Source of the DNA: Bipolaris cookei
Lineage: Eukaryota > Ascomycota > Dothideomycetes > Pleosporales > Pleosporaceae
DNA length: 64,000 bases
Direction: 5' to 3'
Assembly: GCA_002286855.1 (NCBI GenBank)
Contig: NRSV01000019.1
Span: forward strand, 65,389-129,388
The notes under the pieces: generated by a model
What the model saw: only the letters and a program-made list of their open reading frames with translations
Database searches by the model: none
Told to the model about the DNA's origin: nothing
Made by a program: the position numbers and the translations under genes
Shown here: positions 11,650 through 22,771 of the stretch, in pieces
Position numbering within the stretch: position 1 is the first letter of the stretch
Layout of the letters: each line of letters opens with the position of its first letter

Positions 11650-13118
11650 TTAGACAATCTTGGTCGTGTTCATCGCCTTTACCCATGGCTTCCAGAACTC
11701 TTCAATACCCCGTTCGTAGTTCCATCCCGACCAATCGTAGTTGGTCATACCCCACGTATCGGGGAACCCTTGTATTCCGGATCTGATTCTGTATGAGCCC
11801 GCAATGGCCCACATCATCCAGCTCACGCCGTGCTCGATGGTATACTCCTTCAAGCAGTTCTGAAGAGTATTGTTGAAGAGAGTCTCATCTTGGGCACTGC
11901 CGAACTCGCTCAGAATGACTGGTGTCTCACGTACAGCCTTTGGGCAGTCACCCGTGATGTTACAAGCAGGTGGCGCGTCGATACCTAATGCGTTGAACCC
12001 ATTACGATAGAAGTTGGCTTTCACGATATCGCATGTGCCGGTATCGATATCTTCGCTCATACTGTAGAGATGGAGTTCCCAGACAAGTTTGTCGGCCCAT
12101 GAGTGGTCGTCGAGGTTGAAGTAAACTGGCTCACGCCTAGCAGCGTCACGAATAGCCGTGCACTTGTAGCACGGTGCGGTAAGGATATTCTTCCCACTAG
12201 TTAAAGCCGAAAGGTCTTGGCCATATTGCATACCTCCCCAGAGAATAAGAAGGTCGGGGTTGGCTTCGTGGATTGCATCAGCACCGGCCGTCATGTTGCC
12301 AACCAATGTGTCCCAGTTGTAGTACAAATTGGTGACATTCCATGATTCCCGAAGCTCATTGCGAAGAGACATGCTGACAATGTTGGGATGTGCTTTTGCC
12401 CAGTTTGCGACGTAGGAAAGGCCACGACGCCAATGAGTGGTGTTGAAGTGCAAATCGTCAAACCAGGCAGTGCCGTCAATGTGCGAGCAGCACCACTGCG
12501 CCTTGCCAGTGTGCACATCCGGGCTGATGAAGATGCCTTTGGTAGCAGCAATACGTGCAATATCACTCCAGATCTCGAAACGAGTGGTTTGTGCCGTCCA
12601 CCCGGGGTTCTTGGCGATGATTTCCTTTGTGACTTTTGTGCCATTGACGTACCCCAGGGCGTTTACGAGGCCGACTTCCAAGGGCACATCCTCGCCATTT
12701 CGATCAAAGACCTGATCGATCATCTCGATGGCATAGCCCATGCGGATGTAATTGAACCCGACGCCCGCAATGTCTGAGAGGATCTCATCGACGGACGCCC
12801 ACTCGAGACCTTCTGGAATCATGGTCTCGCCTATGGGCAGAGTGAGCACACGTTTGGTCAGGAATAGACAGCAGAGAGCTATTACATACCGCTCATGGGC
12901 CAATTAACGCCTGCCCACGATACTGTCTGGCCATTGCGGTCGACAATGTCTCGTCCGCGAGTACTATACGGGCCATTGAACGAAGGCGATGAGCCGTTGG
13001 TAGCCTGTCTTCTTGCGTTGTACTGAAAAGTAGCCGCACTCGGAACTTCTGGCAAGTAGCTTGCCGAGACGATAGTGCTGGCGAGGACTGAGGTAAGAAG
13101 TAGGCGTGGTCCCAACAT
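11650..13118 (-). CDS. Secreted glycoside hydrolase family 5 (cellulase-type)
   Basis: Exons 12890-13118 and 11650-12830 with a 59-base intron give 469 residues. A signal peptide is visible (MLGPRLLLTSVLASTIVSAS). Then comes a GRDIVDRNGQTVSWAGVNWP segment typical of GH5 starts. Glu235 in SLRNELRES fits the general acid/base and Glu385 in PVILSEFGS the nucleophile of family 5. Other family marks are VHTGKAQWCC and WMMWAIAGSY. Several N-glycosylation sequons are present (NGT, NTT, NVT, NMT, NIT). It should hydrolyse beta-glucans or related wall polymers outside the cell; the subfamily and substrate cannot be read from sequence alone. A TATAAAA box lies about 65 bases upstream of the ATG. It ends about 1.15 kb from the UGT start and is divergent from the SRS2 gene. 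Confidence 0.9.
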
Positions 13119-13180
13119 GGCCTCGAAATGAAGCGCCCAGTAGTCTTCTGGATGCCATTCAAGATTATGGGTACATGTCA

Positions 13181-13190
13181 GCTTTTATAA
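13181..13190 (-). promoter_or_regulatory. TATA box of the GH5 gene
   Basis: The minus strand reads TTATAAAAGC about 65 bases before the ATG at 13118, a plausible core promoter element. Position and sequence only; transcription start not known. Confidence 0.45.
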
Positions 13191-13620
13191 GCTCCCTCGG
13201 TATACATGATTGATCTGGCTAGCTGCGAGAAGCTTCGTCGTGCATCGGTAGGCTTGCTGGATACATGCAATTCGGATGTTGATCTTCCTTGCTTCAGGCC
13301 CGGTTGACGGAGAAAAGATGGCCGAGCAAGGATGTCCTCCGCATTGCGGGGGAAAATACGACGAGCTAGTGCTTGGCGAACGATGCTACATGTATGTTCA
13401 ACCGGCATAGTATACTGCGGGCCGGAAGCCTTACGCGATTGGGGCCACGGCCTTGCTGCTGGCTCGGTTCATGTGTCGTGGATGCAGGTATGTGCGCTGG
13501 ATGAGATGAGAGCAGTCACGTGCTGCGTGGTTCTAGCGCGTTTTCCACTGCTCCACCGCCACCCAGCTCAGGGCAGCGTGGATATAATCCCGTCAACTGC
13601 AACACACGCAGCAGCCGGCC
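13191..13620. other. Divergent promoter between GH5 and SRS2 genes
   Basis: About 430 bases shared by two divergently transcribed genes. A TATAAT-like GGATATAATCC lies at about 13578-13588, some 35-40 bases before the helicase ATG. No conserved coding frame seen. Confidence 0.35.
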
Positions 13621-16600
13621 ATGGATGCATTGCTATATGGCCTAAACGATGCGCAGAAGAGCGCAGTCACTAGCCCTGCAAACGTCGTGCAGGTGCTTGC
13701 TCCTCCAGGCTCGGGCAAGACGAAGACACTCACCGCGCGTGTCGCGTATCACATTAACCACGAGCGACTGCAGCCATGGAACATCATCGTATGCACCTTC
13801 ACCATCAAGGCCGCCCGAGAGATGAAGGAGAGGATCCGGGGCTTTGTTGGCGACAAACTAGAGGCCAAGCTGATATTGGGCACCTTCCACTCAGTTGCCC
13901 GTCGCTTTCTGTTCCGCTATGGCCAAGAGATTGGAATTGACAAGAACTTTGGCATTGCCGATACCAGTGACAGCGCTGCTATTCTCAAACGCATCGTCAC
14001 ACGCTATCAATATACCATAGAGCCTGGCCATGCCCGTTCGAGGATTTCCAAGCTCAAGGCCCAGGGCGTTACGGCAGATGCTTTTGCCGCGACTGCTAAA
14101 AATGCAAACGACAACGAATTTGCCATGATCTACTCGTCTTATCAGGAGCACCTGACCGCATCCAACTTGCTCGACTACGACGATCTCTTAATACGCTGTG
14201 TCGATCTGTTAAAAAAGTCGCCCTCGTGCGTTTCAACGATACAGGCTGTGCTCATTGATGAATACCAGGATACCAACAACATCCAGTATGAGTTGATGAG
14301 CTTGTTGGCTCAAAAAACTCGGCGTATTACAATCGTTGGCGATCCAGATCAGAGTATTTACAGCTTTCGATCTGCCGAAATCAAGAACCTGCTCCGGATG
14401 CGCACTGATTATCCGGAATCTGTCGTTATCAATCTGGAGAACAACTACCGCTCATCCGGCTACATTCTGAATTCGGCCATGGCTGTGATTGAGCAGGATG
14501 AGAGCCGACCACAGAAATCGCTGATTGCCACGCATGGTGCTGGCGAACAGCCCACTCTTCGCCATCTGGTATCGGCGAATGTCGAGGCAAAATGGATCGT
14601 TGAAGAGATTTGCAGAACGAGAACACTTAGTGCCGGACTGCTGGGTTTTGGTGATTATGCCATATTAGTGCGCTCATCGCCACTCACCCTCCAGATTGAA
14701 CGAGCGCTCGGACAGGCTGGGGTTCCCTATCGTATGGTGGCTGGTACCAAATTCTTCGATCGAGCCGAGATCAAGATACTACTAGATTACCTACGCGTTG
14801 TCAGTCAGCCAGAGCATAATGACGCCGTGGCACGCGTCATCAATGTGCCTTCTCGGAAAGTTGGTGATATCACCGTCAAAGCGCTACTGGAAGAAGCAGA
14901 GATGAGCAAGATTACACTTTGGAAGCTTGTTCTCGACATTGCTCAAGGAAAAAGAAGGCCAAAAAGTAAAGTGTCTACACAAGCACAAAAGGGCATTGAG
15001 CAGTTTGTCAACGTCATTTTGAGTTCTCGGGAAAAGCTTATTCCTGCTAAAGATGACGTGTGCGACCTCTTCGGGCTTATAACTCACATCTCGAACAAGA
15101 TATTGTTTCTGTCATATCTCAAGCAGACCCACAAGGAAAACTGGCAAGAACGATGGGCAAATGTCGAGGAGCTTGTGAATCAGGCGACACAAATGGCCAC
15201 AGCCGTTGCCAACGGAGAAGAGATATCAGACGATGCATTGCCTGTAGCAGAAGGCATAGAACAGCGAGCTGACAGCGCCGCCGATATCCTTTCAAAATTC
15301 CTCGCTAATGTCACGTTGTCCAGCGCGGCGGATCAAGAGGGCACAGAGCAAAACCAGGTCACCATTTCCACTATCCATGCAGCAAAAGGTCTCGAGTGGC
15401 CTGTAGTCTTCATGCCCGCCATATACGATGGTTCCATTCCTCACTCGCGAGCAGACGACCAAGATGAGGAACGAAGGTTACTATATGTCGGTATGACGCG
15501 TGCCCAAGCGTTGCTTTACCTCAGTTGTCCTGTAAAGCAATCAGGACAGGAGCAAACGACTCTTTCACGATTCATTTCGGACCGTAAAGTGCAGAAGTTT
15601 TTCAGCGAGCGAGGGCCAGATCTGGCGTTCAAACGGAGTATTATCACCGACCTAGCACGGATTCTGCGAAGGGACTGCCCTTCGACCGCAGATCTCGATC
15701 GTGCTCGTGATTCCATGGAGCGACCAGAAGATGACAAATACCCAGCGACGCGAGACGAAATTGATGGCAATGATTCAACCTGGGGTACACCATGGGACGA
15801 TAAGCGCACAAGTTCTAAGCCAGGTAAGGACAGGCCAAATCAAGCCCTGAAGCGACGGAGGATCGATGACTTGGGCTCTTACTCAAAAGAAAGCGTATCA
15901 GTTACGATGAACCGCACATCTAGCTACACCACTTCTATGACCACAATGCAGAGCATGAATGCAGGATTCACAAGCGCCCGGGATCTGGGCGATCTGCAAG
16001 CGATGCAAAGAGAAGCAGAGTGTCTCCGTACGCTAGCCAGTGCTCAAGGCACACAGAGCAGCAAGGCAGAAGCCAAGGCAGTTCGGGCAAAACCTGCCAA
16101 ACCACGTGCAACAGGCCAAGGTGCCATTACATCATTCTTCAAGCGATCGAGCAGAGCGATATCCGAGCAATCAGAACACGAATCATCAACAGCAGCCCCG
16201 TGCCTGCAACGCTCGCAATCAGGTTTGACAAGCAACGCGCCACTACACGACATTTCCAACGTACAGGCTTCGACACCGCGTCCCTTTCGACCACTGTCGA
16301 TACCAGAGCACAAAGTAACGAGCCAGCGCATTCTCAACAAACCGAAGAGGAGCGAGCCTGAGAGCGAGACACAGAACACGCGATATGTGCTTCTATCGAG
16401 CTCGCCCACGAAACCTGATCCAGTGGACCTAGGTCAAAATGCAGAAGCAATGGATGTGCCACAGAGTCCTGTCAAGAAGATGGCGGCGTTTAGTTCAGGA
16501 TCAGGCTTTCGTTCAGCATCGACATTGCACACGACGTCAATAAGCCAGGCACAAAATGGGGTGGCGCAGAGGAGAACATTGGGCGCCAGAAGGACCATGC

Positions 16601-16650
16601 AACCGTGGAGCGTAAAGCACAGTTCCATGCCCAAGCCACGTCCTTCATGA
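13621..16650 (+). CDS. SRS2: UvrD/Srs2-type 3'-5' DNA helicase
   Basis: A single exon of 1009 residues. Superfamily 1A helicase motifs appear in order: Walker A APPGSGKTKT (near residue 27), motif II DEYQDTN, GDPDQSIYSFR, NNYRSSGYI, TIHAAKGLEWPVVF and YVGMTRAQALLYL. The C-terminal 300 residues are disordered and basic. They include QGAITSFFKRSS at residues 833-844, a textbook PCNA-interacting peptide (Q-x-x-I-x-x-F-F). Srs2 removes Rad51 filaments and restrains recombination at forks; the C-terminal PCNA contact fits that role. Length and architecture match Srs2 better than the shorter mitochondrial Hmi1. The start is the ATG inside GGCCATGG. The gene is convergent with the MEMO gene, with 191 bases between stops. 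Confidence 0.92.
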   Translation: MDALLYGLNDAQKSAVTSPANVVQVLAPPGSGKTKTLTARVAYHINHERLQPWNIIVCTFTIKAAREMKERIRGFVGDKLEAKLILGTFHSVARRFLFRYGQEIGIDKNFGIADTSDSAAILKRIVTRYQYTIEPGHARSRISKLKAQGVTADAFAATAKNANDNEFAMIYSSYQEHLTASNLLDYDDLLIRCVDLLKKSPSCVSTIQAVLIDEYQDTNNIQYELMSLLAQKTRRITIVGDPDQSIYSFRSAEIKNLLRMRTDYPESVVINLENNYRSSGYILNSAMAVIEQDESRPQKSLIATHGAGEQPTLRHLVSANVEAKWIVEEICRTRTLSAGLLGFGDYAILVRSSPLTLQIERALGQAGVPYRMVAGTKFFDRAEIKILLDYLRVVSQPEHNDAVARVINVPSRKVGDITVKALLEEAEMSKITLWKLVLDIAQGKRRPKSKVSTQAQKGIEQFVNVILSSREKLIPAKDDVCDLFGLITHISNKILFLSYLKQTHKENWQERWANVEELVNQATQMATAVANGEEISDDALPVAEGIEQRADSAADILSKFLANVTLSSAADQEGTEQNQVTISTIHAAKGLEWPVVFMPAIYDGSIPHSRADDQDEERRLLYVGMTRAQALLYLSCPVKQSGQEQTTLSRFISDRKVQKFFSERGPDLAFKRSIITDLARILRRDCPSTADLDRARDSMERPEDDKYPATRDEIDGNDSTWGTPWDDKRTSSKPGKDRPNQALKRRRIDDLGSYSKESVSVTMNRTSSYTTSMTTMQSMNAGFTSARDLGDLQAMQREAECLRTLASAQGTQSSKAEAKAVRAKPAKPRATGQGAITSFFKRSSRAISEQSEHESSTAAPCLQRSQSGLTSNAPLHDISNVQASTPRPFRPLSIPEHKVTSQRILNKPKRSEPESETQNTRYVLLSSSPTKPDPVDLGQNAEAMDVPQSPVKKMAAFSSGSGFRSASTLHTTSISQAQNGVAQRRTLGARRTMQPWSVKHSSMPKPRPS

Positions 16651-16841
16651 GAAGTGTATATATTCTGGGACTATCCCGGCAGTTTGTAAGCGGGTACATT
16701 GCATTACTTGGCGTTGGAATGTTGAAGTAGGTACGGCCAAGTACATCATCGCATCGCATCGCATTGACATAGTTGCCATTCTTACTCATCTCATTTACGT
16801 ATCATTCATACCCTGTACTCAACTAGCCGTCAGGATCTCGT

Positions 16842-17950
16842 CTATAACACGGCAAAAGCACTGCAGTACGACACACTACTATCCTGGAGGTCCTCGATAA
16901 GGCTGCTCCTTTCATACCTCAAGAAACTGAATATGCCCTTTCCTTCTTCGAGCGCTTCAGCACTTTCTACAGCAGCCATGAACAAGCCGATGGGGTGTCT
17001 TCCACAAACAGTGTTGCCCGTTTTCCTAAGCTGGTCCAGGAACTTTCTGTGTGAGCCGGTTTCGATGGCATCGATGCTCTCGTGGTCAATAGCGGCAATG
17101 CTCTCATGTATGGGGTAGTCACTTGGCACCCGTGAGGACGACTTCAGCTGGGTGGCAGCTGCGCCATTGGGAGGCTGGTAGTATGTGTACCGAAAGCGCG
17201 AGCCCCAGTGACAGAAATCGGACGAAATGACAAAGATGTTTGTGGGATCAGCAAGATAAGGAGCAAGAAGGGAACCGTACCGTGCCTCTGCAGTGGCATT
17301 GGTGTTGCCGACCATGATGGGGACCACAGGGACCAAGGACGGGTCACTTTGAAAGTCCTTATTCTTGAGCGATAGCATCTTGTAGATGTAGGGCAGGTGC
17401 ATTTCTAGGCTGTGCTCGTCTTCATCTGTTCTTTTTGACATAATCTCCAAGTCCCATTCTTCCTGAATCGTCTGGACGAGGGTCGCATCTATAGTCAGAT
17501 CACCCAGCGGGGTGTGATACTTGTCGCAGCCCGTGGTCGCAGCGCCGGTTAGGTAGTAGTGGTGCGAGGGCCCGAGCAGAAAGACGCGTTTTCTACGAGC
17601 AATCAGCGCAGATGGTCAACGCAAAGGTTATGTCTTGGTGACGCACGCATTGGCCCAATCGGCGCTCTTGTAGGCCCATGCAGCGGCAGGCCCAGAGTAT
17701 GAGTATCCGGCGTGCCTGCATGTTCATGAGCCCTGGCATGCTAACTGTAGCTATTGGACGGTGCGTACGGAGCAATTATGGCCCGGGCATTGGGTATTGG
17801 TATCGAGACTTGGCCCTTTTGCGACGAGGTCGAGCCGATGGGTGTCGTCGAAGCAGGCACTGCTCCGAGCCAGCCATCGAGCTGCTGTGAGAGAAGCTGG
17901 CCGTTATCTGTATACCAGGAGCCGGCGTGGGAGGCTTTGCGAGTAACCAT
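16842..17950 (-). CDS. MEMO1: MEMO1 family protein
   Basis: Exons 17769-17950, 17647-17715 and 16842-17592 give 333 residues. The start MVTRKASHAGSWYTDNG is characteristic of the family. Exon joints restore IIAPHAGYSYSGPAAAWAYK, which carries the conserved metal-site His, and ANAKRVFLLGPSHHYYLTG. Further family marks are HSLEMHLPYI, SSDFCHWGSRF and the terminal SYCSAFAVL. Memo proteins have a class III dioxygenase-like fold and in yeast (Mho1) and animals are linked to copper/redox handling and signalling; the reaction in fungi is not settled. Introns are 54 and 53 bases. The short middle exon (69 bases) is supported by the restored family motif. It is divergent from the hypothetical gene at 18460. 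Confidence 0.92.
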
Positions 17951-18459
17951 GGTTTTTCGTAGGAGGATGCACTCGGTGAGAGGCTGTGGTTGTTGTTGTA
18001 GTGGTAGTGGTGGGGCAGTGATGGTGACGAACAGCGCTGCGGGGCACGGGCTGGAATGTAGATTGTCAATGACCATCGACGTAATGCCATTCCCCCCCCC
18101 TCCCCACCACCACCACCAACAAAGTGCAAGTGAACCCGTTTTCTCACGTCTTCTTTGCTTCTTTAAGTGGTTCACGTATGGTATAAACTATGAAGCCGAG
18201 GTAATAAGTTTGTTGAATTAGTTGCACTCAGCAATTAATACAGAGTTCCTATTTGGGACGCGACGCGCTCGCGACACGCCAGTCGCGTTCCCTGGCCAGC
18301 ACCTTGCATCATCATTATTATCATCACCATCCCCAACATCAACATCAACATCAACATCGACCTTCTACAAGTTGCTTACTCCCATAAACATATAGCCACC
18401 AAGTTCCCTCGCCGATCCATTATATTCATTCCACACTTGTCGAATAGTACCCTACAGCC
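17951..18459. promoter_or_regulatory. Divergent promoter region, MEMO1 / hypothetical gene
   Basis: About 500 bases between two divergent starts. It contains a C run followed by CCACCACCACCAC (18092-18117) and a four-copy AACATC hexamer at 18335-18358. No coding frame supported. Confidence 0.4.
18335..18358. repeat. Hexanucleotide microsatellite (AACATC)4
   Basis: Four perfect tandem copies of AACATC, about 100 bases upstream of the ATG at 18460, so probably in its 5' untranslated leader. Confidence 0.9.
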
Positions 18460-19158
18460 ATGAGCTGCAAGCGCAAGCACTCGTCCGACGACTCGCCGCT
18501 CTCCACCTCCAGCTTCAGCGCCATTTCTCCAAAGACTCAGGATGCCTCAATAGATTTAGATGCCTACCCGCGATCTAATGGCTGGGACTTCATGAGTGCT
18601 GGTCGAGTCAAAAGCAGCGACTGGGGCAACCGAACATGCAAAAGAGTGCGCGACAACCGACCGGATGAGCGCGCAATACATGGTATGTTACATCTCCTTC
18701 TTGCTATATAAACATACTATGTTAACCAACGCTATTCAGAAAACACTCTAAATAAACTCTTTTCTGCGCAGCGCAACCATCGCGATATCGCAGCCCCAAC
18801 ATCCCACTCACTATCAAGTCAACAGTCTACCTTGATTATCTCAAAGCCGCAAAAATCTACATTACACTCCTTCTGGAAACAACTGTCTGTGCCGCCTGTT
18901 CAGCCTATTTTCTCGATTCCTGTGCAACTCGATCAGAGTTCCTCACCGCTGGCTCGGTGCGACGACTGTGATACACCACTGCAGAGCGAATACGATAGTA
19001 TGGATATCGACATAGATACAGACTTGGAAGGATCTGTTGAAGGTAGTTCATTTGCATGCAACGATTGTGGGAGAAACGTCTGTGGCACCTGTGCAGTCGT
19101 CTCAGCCACAAGACATTGCTTACAGTGCGCGACCACGGGAAATAGTTCACGGCCGTAA
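18460..19158 (+). CDS. Hypothetical protein with C-terminal Cys-rich, zinc-finger-like region
   Basis: Exons 18460-18682 and 18740-19158 give 213 residues. The N-terminal half is Ser/Lys-rich and probably disordered (MSCKRKHSSDDSPLSTSSFS, then CKRVRDNRPDER). Near residue 140 begins a Cys cluster: CDDC, then an acidic stretch (MDIDIDTDLEGSVEG), then CNDCGRNVCGTC and CLQC. Four CxxC-type pairs are enough for one or two zinc sites, so a zinc-binding, probably nuclear protein is a fair inference. I do not recognise a named family. The intron (GTATGT...CTATTCAG) is needed to join the frames. Confidence 0.8.
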
Positions 19159-19614
19159 AGATGAGAGTATTTTTTTTCTAGGCTACTCGGTTCGCAGTAC
19201 CATGTGTGTTATTAGTATCGTTGTATATGGGGGATCTGGCGGCAAAATATATCCAGCGAGCTTGTGCAGCAGGGCGTCCAAGGGTTGTTGTCAAGTAACA
19301 TGGGACTAGTTAAACTTTCATTTGCACAATTGACTAAGAGTCGCTAACAAGGTGCACCATGGCTAAGCACTGTCACTGTGAGAGTCGGTATGAGCTCGTT
19401 GTTTTATAAAAGCCACGGATGTTGTATTTAGATGTCGGTAGATAGGGAGGGGGCCGAGCGTAGTAATTTTTAAATCAAAATTAGAATTCATAATAATTAT
19501 ATGTTGTATTGGTACACTACCATTGTAGTAAATGAATTCTGTGAAAGTGTGTTCTAAGATAACGCTGGTCAAATAGTACATAATCAGAAAGGGGCAAACT
19601 CAACCGAGCCGACA
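19159..19614. other. Convergent intergenic region
   Basis: 3' flanks of the Cys-rich gene and the TLC gene, with AT-rich sequence around 19460-19540. Nothing else seen. Confidence 0.4.
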
Positions 19615-20665
19615 CTACTTCTGTTCTACACCCCCAGTTGCCAAATCATCTTTTCCTTTCCCCTCTCCTCTCGCTGCCTTCCTCTTCTCCTGTTGCCACA
19701 AGCTCCATGTGCAGTACTCGCCCCAGACCTGCGCAGCTGTAAAGATGCAGTGCAGAATCGGAATCAAGATCTTCATAGTAAGTGTCCACTTGTGGAACAG
19801 AGCACCATACAATCCGAATATGGTCCCCGTCTCAGCCAGAGTTCCAATAGAAGAGCACCAGAAAGCTACGGAAAAAGAGCGCAGTAGTTTCTCAGATGTA
19901 ACATCGGGATCGCGGTAGATGATCATGGTGATGTGAGGAGGTACCTCGACACTCAGGTCATAGAACCCTGCACATTGTTAGTACATGACGAATATGTCAA
20001 AATTGCGTGGCACGCACCCCAGAACAAAGCCAAGACAGCCTCCAAAGCTGCATCCGGTTGACGATTAGTCTTCCCACTCCAGTACAGCGTCAACTGACCC
20101 ATGACAAGCACACCGACATGGTGTGCAACAGCAACATAACTAATACCCTCCCGGTACGACAGCTCATGCGCATACATGACCGAAACGATCATGATTGCGA
20201 GATACAACGTATCGCCCATAGTGAAGACACCGTCTCGTCGCGCATGTCCCACACCAGAACCAAACATGGGCGTGTGAAAGTCGCCGTGGCCGAGGGCGAC
20301 AGCAAAAAAGGGGTAAATGGCAAGGACGACGACGAATATTTTAGCCGCAATGGAGAGATGGTGGTTTACGAAGCCGCGCTTCTGGCGCGAGTTGAGTGTC
20401 GGCCATGTGCGTTTGTAGATGAGCCCTCTGTCCAGGGCGTTTTCGAGGATGTACTGTCGACAAAAGAAAAACATTACGAGAAGCTGGAGTAAAGGAGGTT
20501 AGGTATGGGTTGTCCGCTAGAAATTCAGTGCAATGATGGGTCACTCACGATTGCGAAGACGAGGCCAGAGTGTCTGATCATTGGTGATAAAGGCACATTT
20601 TGAATGTTGGCGAACCCAGGGAGAGAGTCAGTGTGTCGCTTTTTATCATCCAACGAAGTCTCCAT
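19615..20665 (-). CDS. TLC-domain integral membrane protein
   Basis: Exons 20549-20665, 20018-20483 and 19615-19967 give 311 residues. The second intron carries an exact TACTAAC branch box. Hydrophobic segments are visible at LVFAILLVMFFFC, AAKIFVVVLAIYPFFAVAL, LYLAIMIVSVMYAHELSY, VGVLVMGQLTLYWSG, a segment around VAFWCSSIGTLAETGTIF, and TMKILIPILHCIFTAAQVWG. The centre reads YREGISYVAVAHHVGVLVMG, the conserved core of TLC (TRAM-LAG1-CLN8) proteins with the His pair. The C-terminal tail is basic (QQEKRKAARGEGKGK). TLC proteins act in lipid synthesis, trafficking or sensing, mostly in the ER. The sequence is shorter than ceramide synthase Lag1 and has no clear Lag motif, so a TMEM56/CLN8-like role is likelier. 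Substrate unknown. Confidence 0.8.
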
Positions 20666-22600
20666 GATGTAGGAAAAAGATATCAATGATGCTATGAAGA
20701 AGAGAGGACAAACGAAGTTGAGAACTGCAGAGTAAAAGAAAAGCCAGACTGGAACGAGTGTGAATGGTGAGGTTAAGGAGGGCTACTGAACCTCAGGTAT
20801 ATGACATTTGAGTTACAGAAAAGCCCCATAAAACACATCGTCCCTATTAGTCGTGGCCCCGGACTCTTCCTATAAACAATAGCGTCTTGCTTTCGAAACG
20901 CATGGCCGACCGCGCCCCCGTTGCAAACGTCAGGCCGCACTATCCAAAATGCATGGAGCACCGACGCCACAGCACATGCTTACCCCTGTCATTTGTCGTA
21001 AACATTTGCCTAAATAGCCTGAAAAAATGTATTGTAGCGGCTGGCACCATGTAAGGAGTGGAGTTGCTTAACGTTCTGCTGACATTACAACGTATGCAGC
21101 CACAAATGGCGCAGTCGCCGGCGCCGTGTGATTGGTGGGCACCGGCACATTGAGACCGCGCAAGCCACATGTCGGTTGCGCATGTGGGTGCGTGCTGTTT
21201 GACGAAAGCCCGGCGACGCATTACTGAAGCTTAACACAGACAAGATTTGTTCAAAACGCCTTATTTGTTTGCAATAGGGAGGGCTGTGCGGCCGTCTGTG
21301 CAGATCTCACTGTCTCTTTGAAAAGTTGCAATAATCAACCCTCTTTCTCACTCACAGACGTCGTGATGGGAGGTTACTATCGTGGGGCTGTGACTACTTG
21401 ACTAGCCTCGCAGCTAATACCCGTGTGTGCCAGGGGGGATCTGGCGTATAATCCATTTTCCCAGGCGGCCTAGTTCCCAATTTCACAGGCGCCGGAGTTG
21501 GCTCGTCAGAAACCCCTAATAGACCACAAGCGTGGTGTCGTATAGGCGGTGCTTTTACGGGACTTGACTGCTTTCGGACATGAGTTTACGTGGCCTTTCC
21601 GCACTATACGCTATATTACCCGTGACTTATTAAGTGGTTGCAGAACAGTTTGAACTATGCTTTCTTCGAAGGGGGGGGGGGGACAAGGCGTTTTGAAAGG
21701 TGTGAAGGTGGCCTTGTCAAGCATCAGACAACGTTGGTTTACTTGGCTGGACCTATTAATTGCAACTGACGCGACGCTCTGCATGTAGAACACTATCAAG
21801 CCGCTTCGAGATTCTGTTTTATCTTGGAAACAACGCAAGTTCGCTCTAGAAATAGCGCGATTTTCAACGGTCCGTCTTACCGAGCGGCCTACGCAGTCTT
21901 GTTCACTTGCGTTTACAGCAACAACAATATATGACCCTGACTACGACAATCGTTATGTCGGCATATGTAGATTGGGAGGTAGCCTGTAGTTCTTTCAGGG
22001 GGACAATCAGCCGATGTGCTAGACGCCAACTAGATATAGGCCCAGCAGTGTCATACTCATCACATAAAGGTTAATTCTTACGGCGGAACGCAGGTATACG
22101 CAGAAAGTTCTTATTTGAATGTGCAATGAGACTGGCTCACGATCAGAGTTAACAGACGAAAAAGTCAATGTATGCTCTGACAGATCTAACAAGGTGTCAC
22201 AATATGTCAGATAACAGCAGCCTAAGCCGCAGAATCCAGGTGGCGATCGGAGCACCCGGATTCTGTGTTTAGCCAATTAGAGCTCGCGGTCAAAACTACC
22301 CCAGCCAAAGCTGGAACAGGGGGCGTCTTACATCACATGACTAAATAGTATATCTAACTCAGGAGACGCTCCACGCGCCCCCACAAGAACAAGATCAGAT
22401 CAATACAATCCACTTTCACAATCAATTCACTGTCCTTGATAACCCATCACAATCTGATACAGTATTTGTGATTAGGGTGAGCAACACCCCGTTAGGATCT
22501 ATTGACCTTCCAAAAATGAAGTGCTTGATCAAGGGGTTTAAATAGATGGTAACGATGCCAAAGTTTGTACGAAGCTTTCAAAAACAACAACATGGGTGAA
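20666..22600. other. Gene-poor intergenic region
   Basis: Nearly 2 kb without a frame that resembles a protein family. Contains a 12-G homopolymer at 21671-21682. The sequence is mixed, probably old repeat-derived DNA, but I cannot identify a parent element. Confidence 0.4.
21671..21682. repeat. Poly-G tract (12 G)
   Basis: Twelve consecutive G residues on the + strand, flanked by GAA and ACA. No gene is associated; likely length-variable. Confidence 0.95.
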
Positions 22601-22614
22601 ATAGGGGGTGTTTG

Positions 22615-22771
22615 GTGATAGGCAGAGTTGTTAACAATCAATTTGATCGGCAGATTGATTCGCGAACGTGCCAGGGGTAGGGAGGTGGTATATGGTGTCA
22701 CGGAGCGTGATGTGGCACATTCGCGAATCAATCTGCCGATCAAATTGATTGTTAGCAACTCTGGTGATAGA
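22615..22771. mobile_element. hAT-like MITE with 8-bp target-site duplication
   Basis: The element spans 22623-22763 (141 bp). Two 51-bp inverted arms, 22623-22673 and 22713-22763, match except at two positions, both C/T transitions, and enclose a 39-base centre. The ends read CAGAGTTG...CAACTCTG. They are flanked by GTGATAGG on the left (22615-22622) and GTGATAGA on the right (22764-22771), an 8-bp duplication with one G/A difference. An 8-bp duplication with CAGAG-type ends is the mark of the hAT superfamily. It has no coding capacity, so it would depend on a transposase elsewhere. The transitions fit mild RIP. Confidence 0.8.

Noticed and set aside
7374..20665. A secondary-metabolite cluster around the UGT, GH5 and TLC genes
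   Set aside because: No PKS, NRPS, terpene synthase, P450 or pathway regulator is present, and the genes between are housekeeping.
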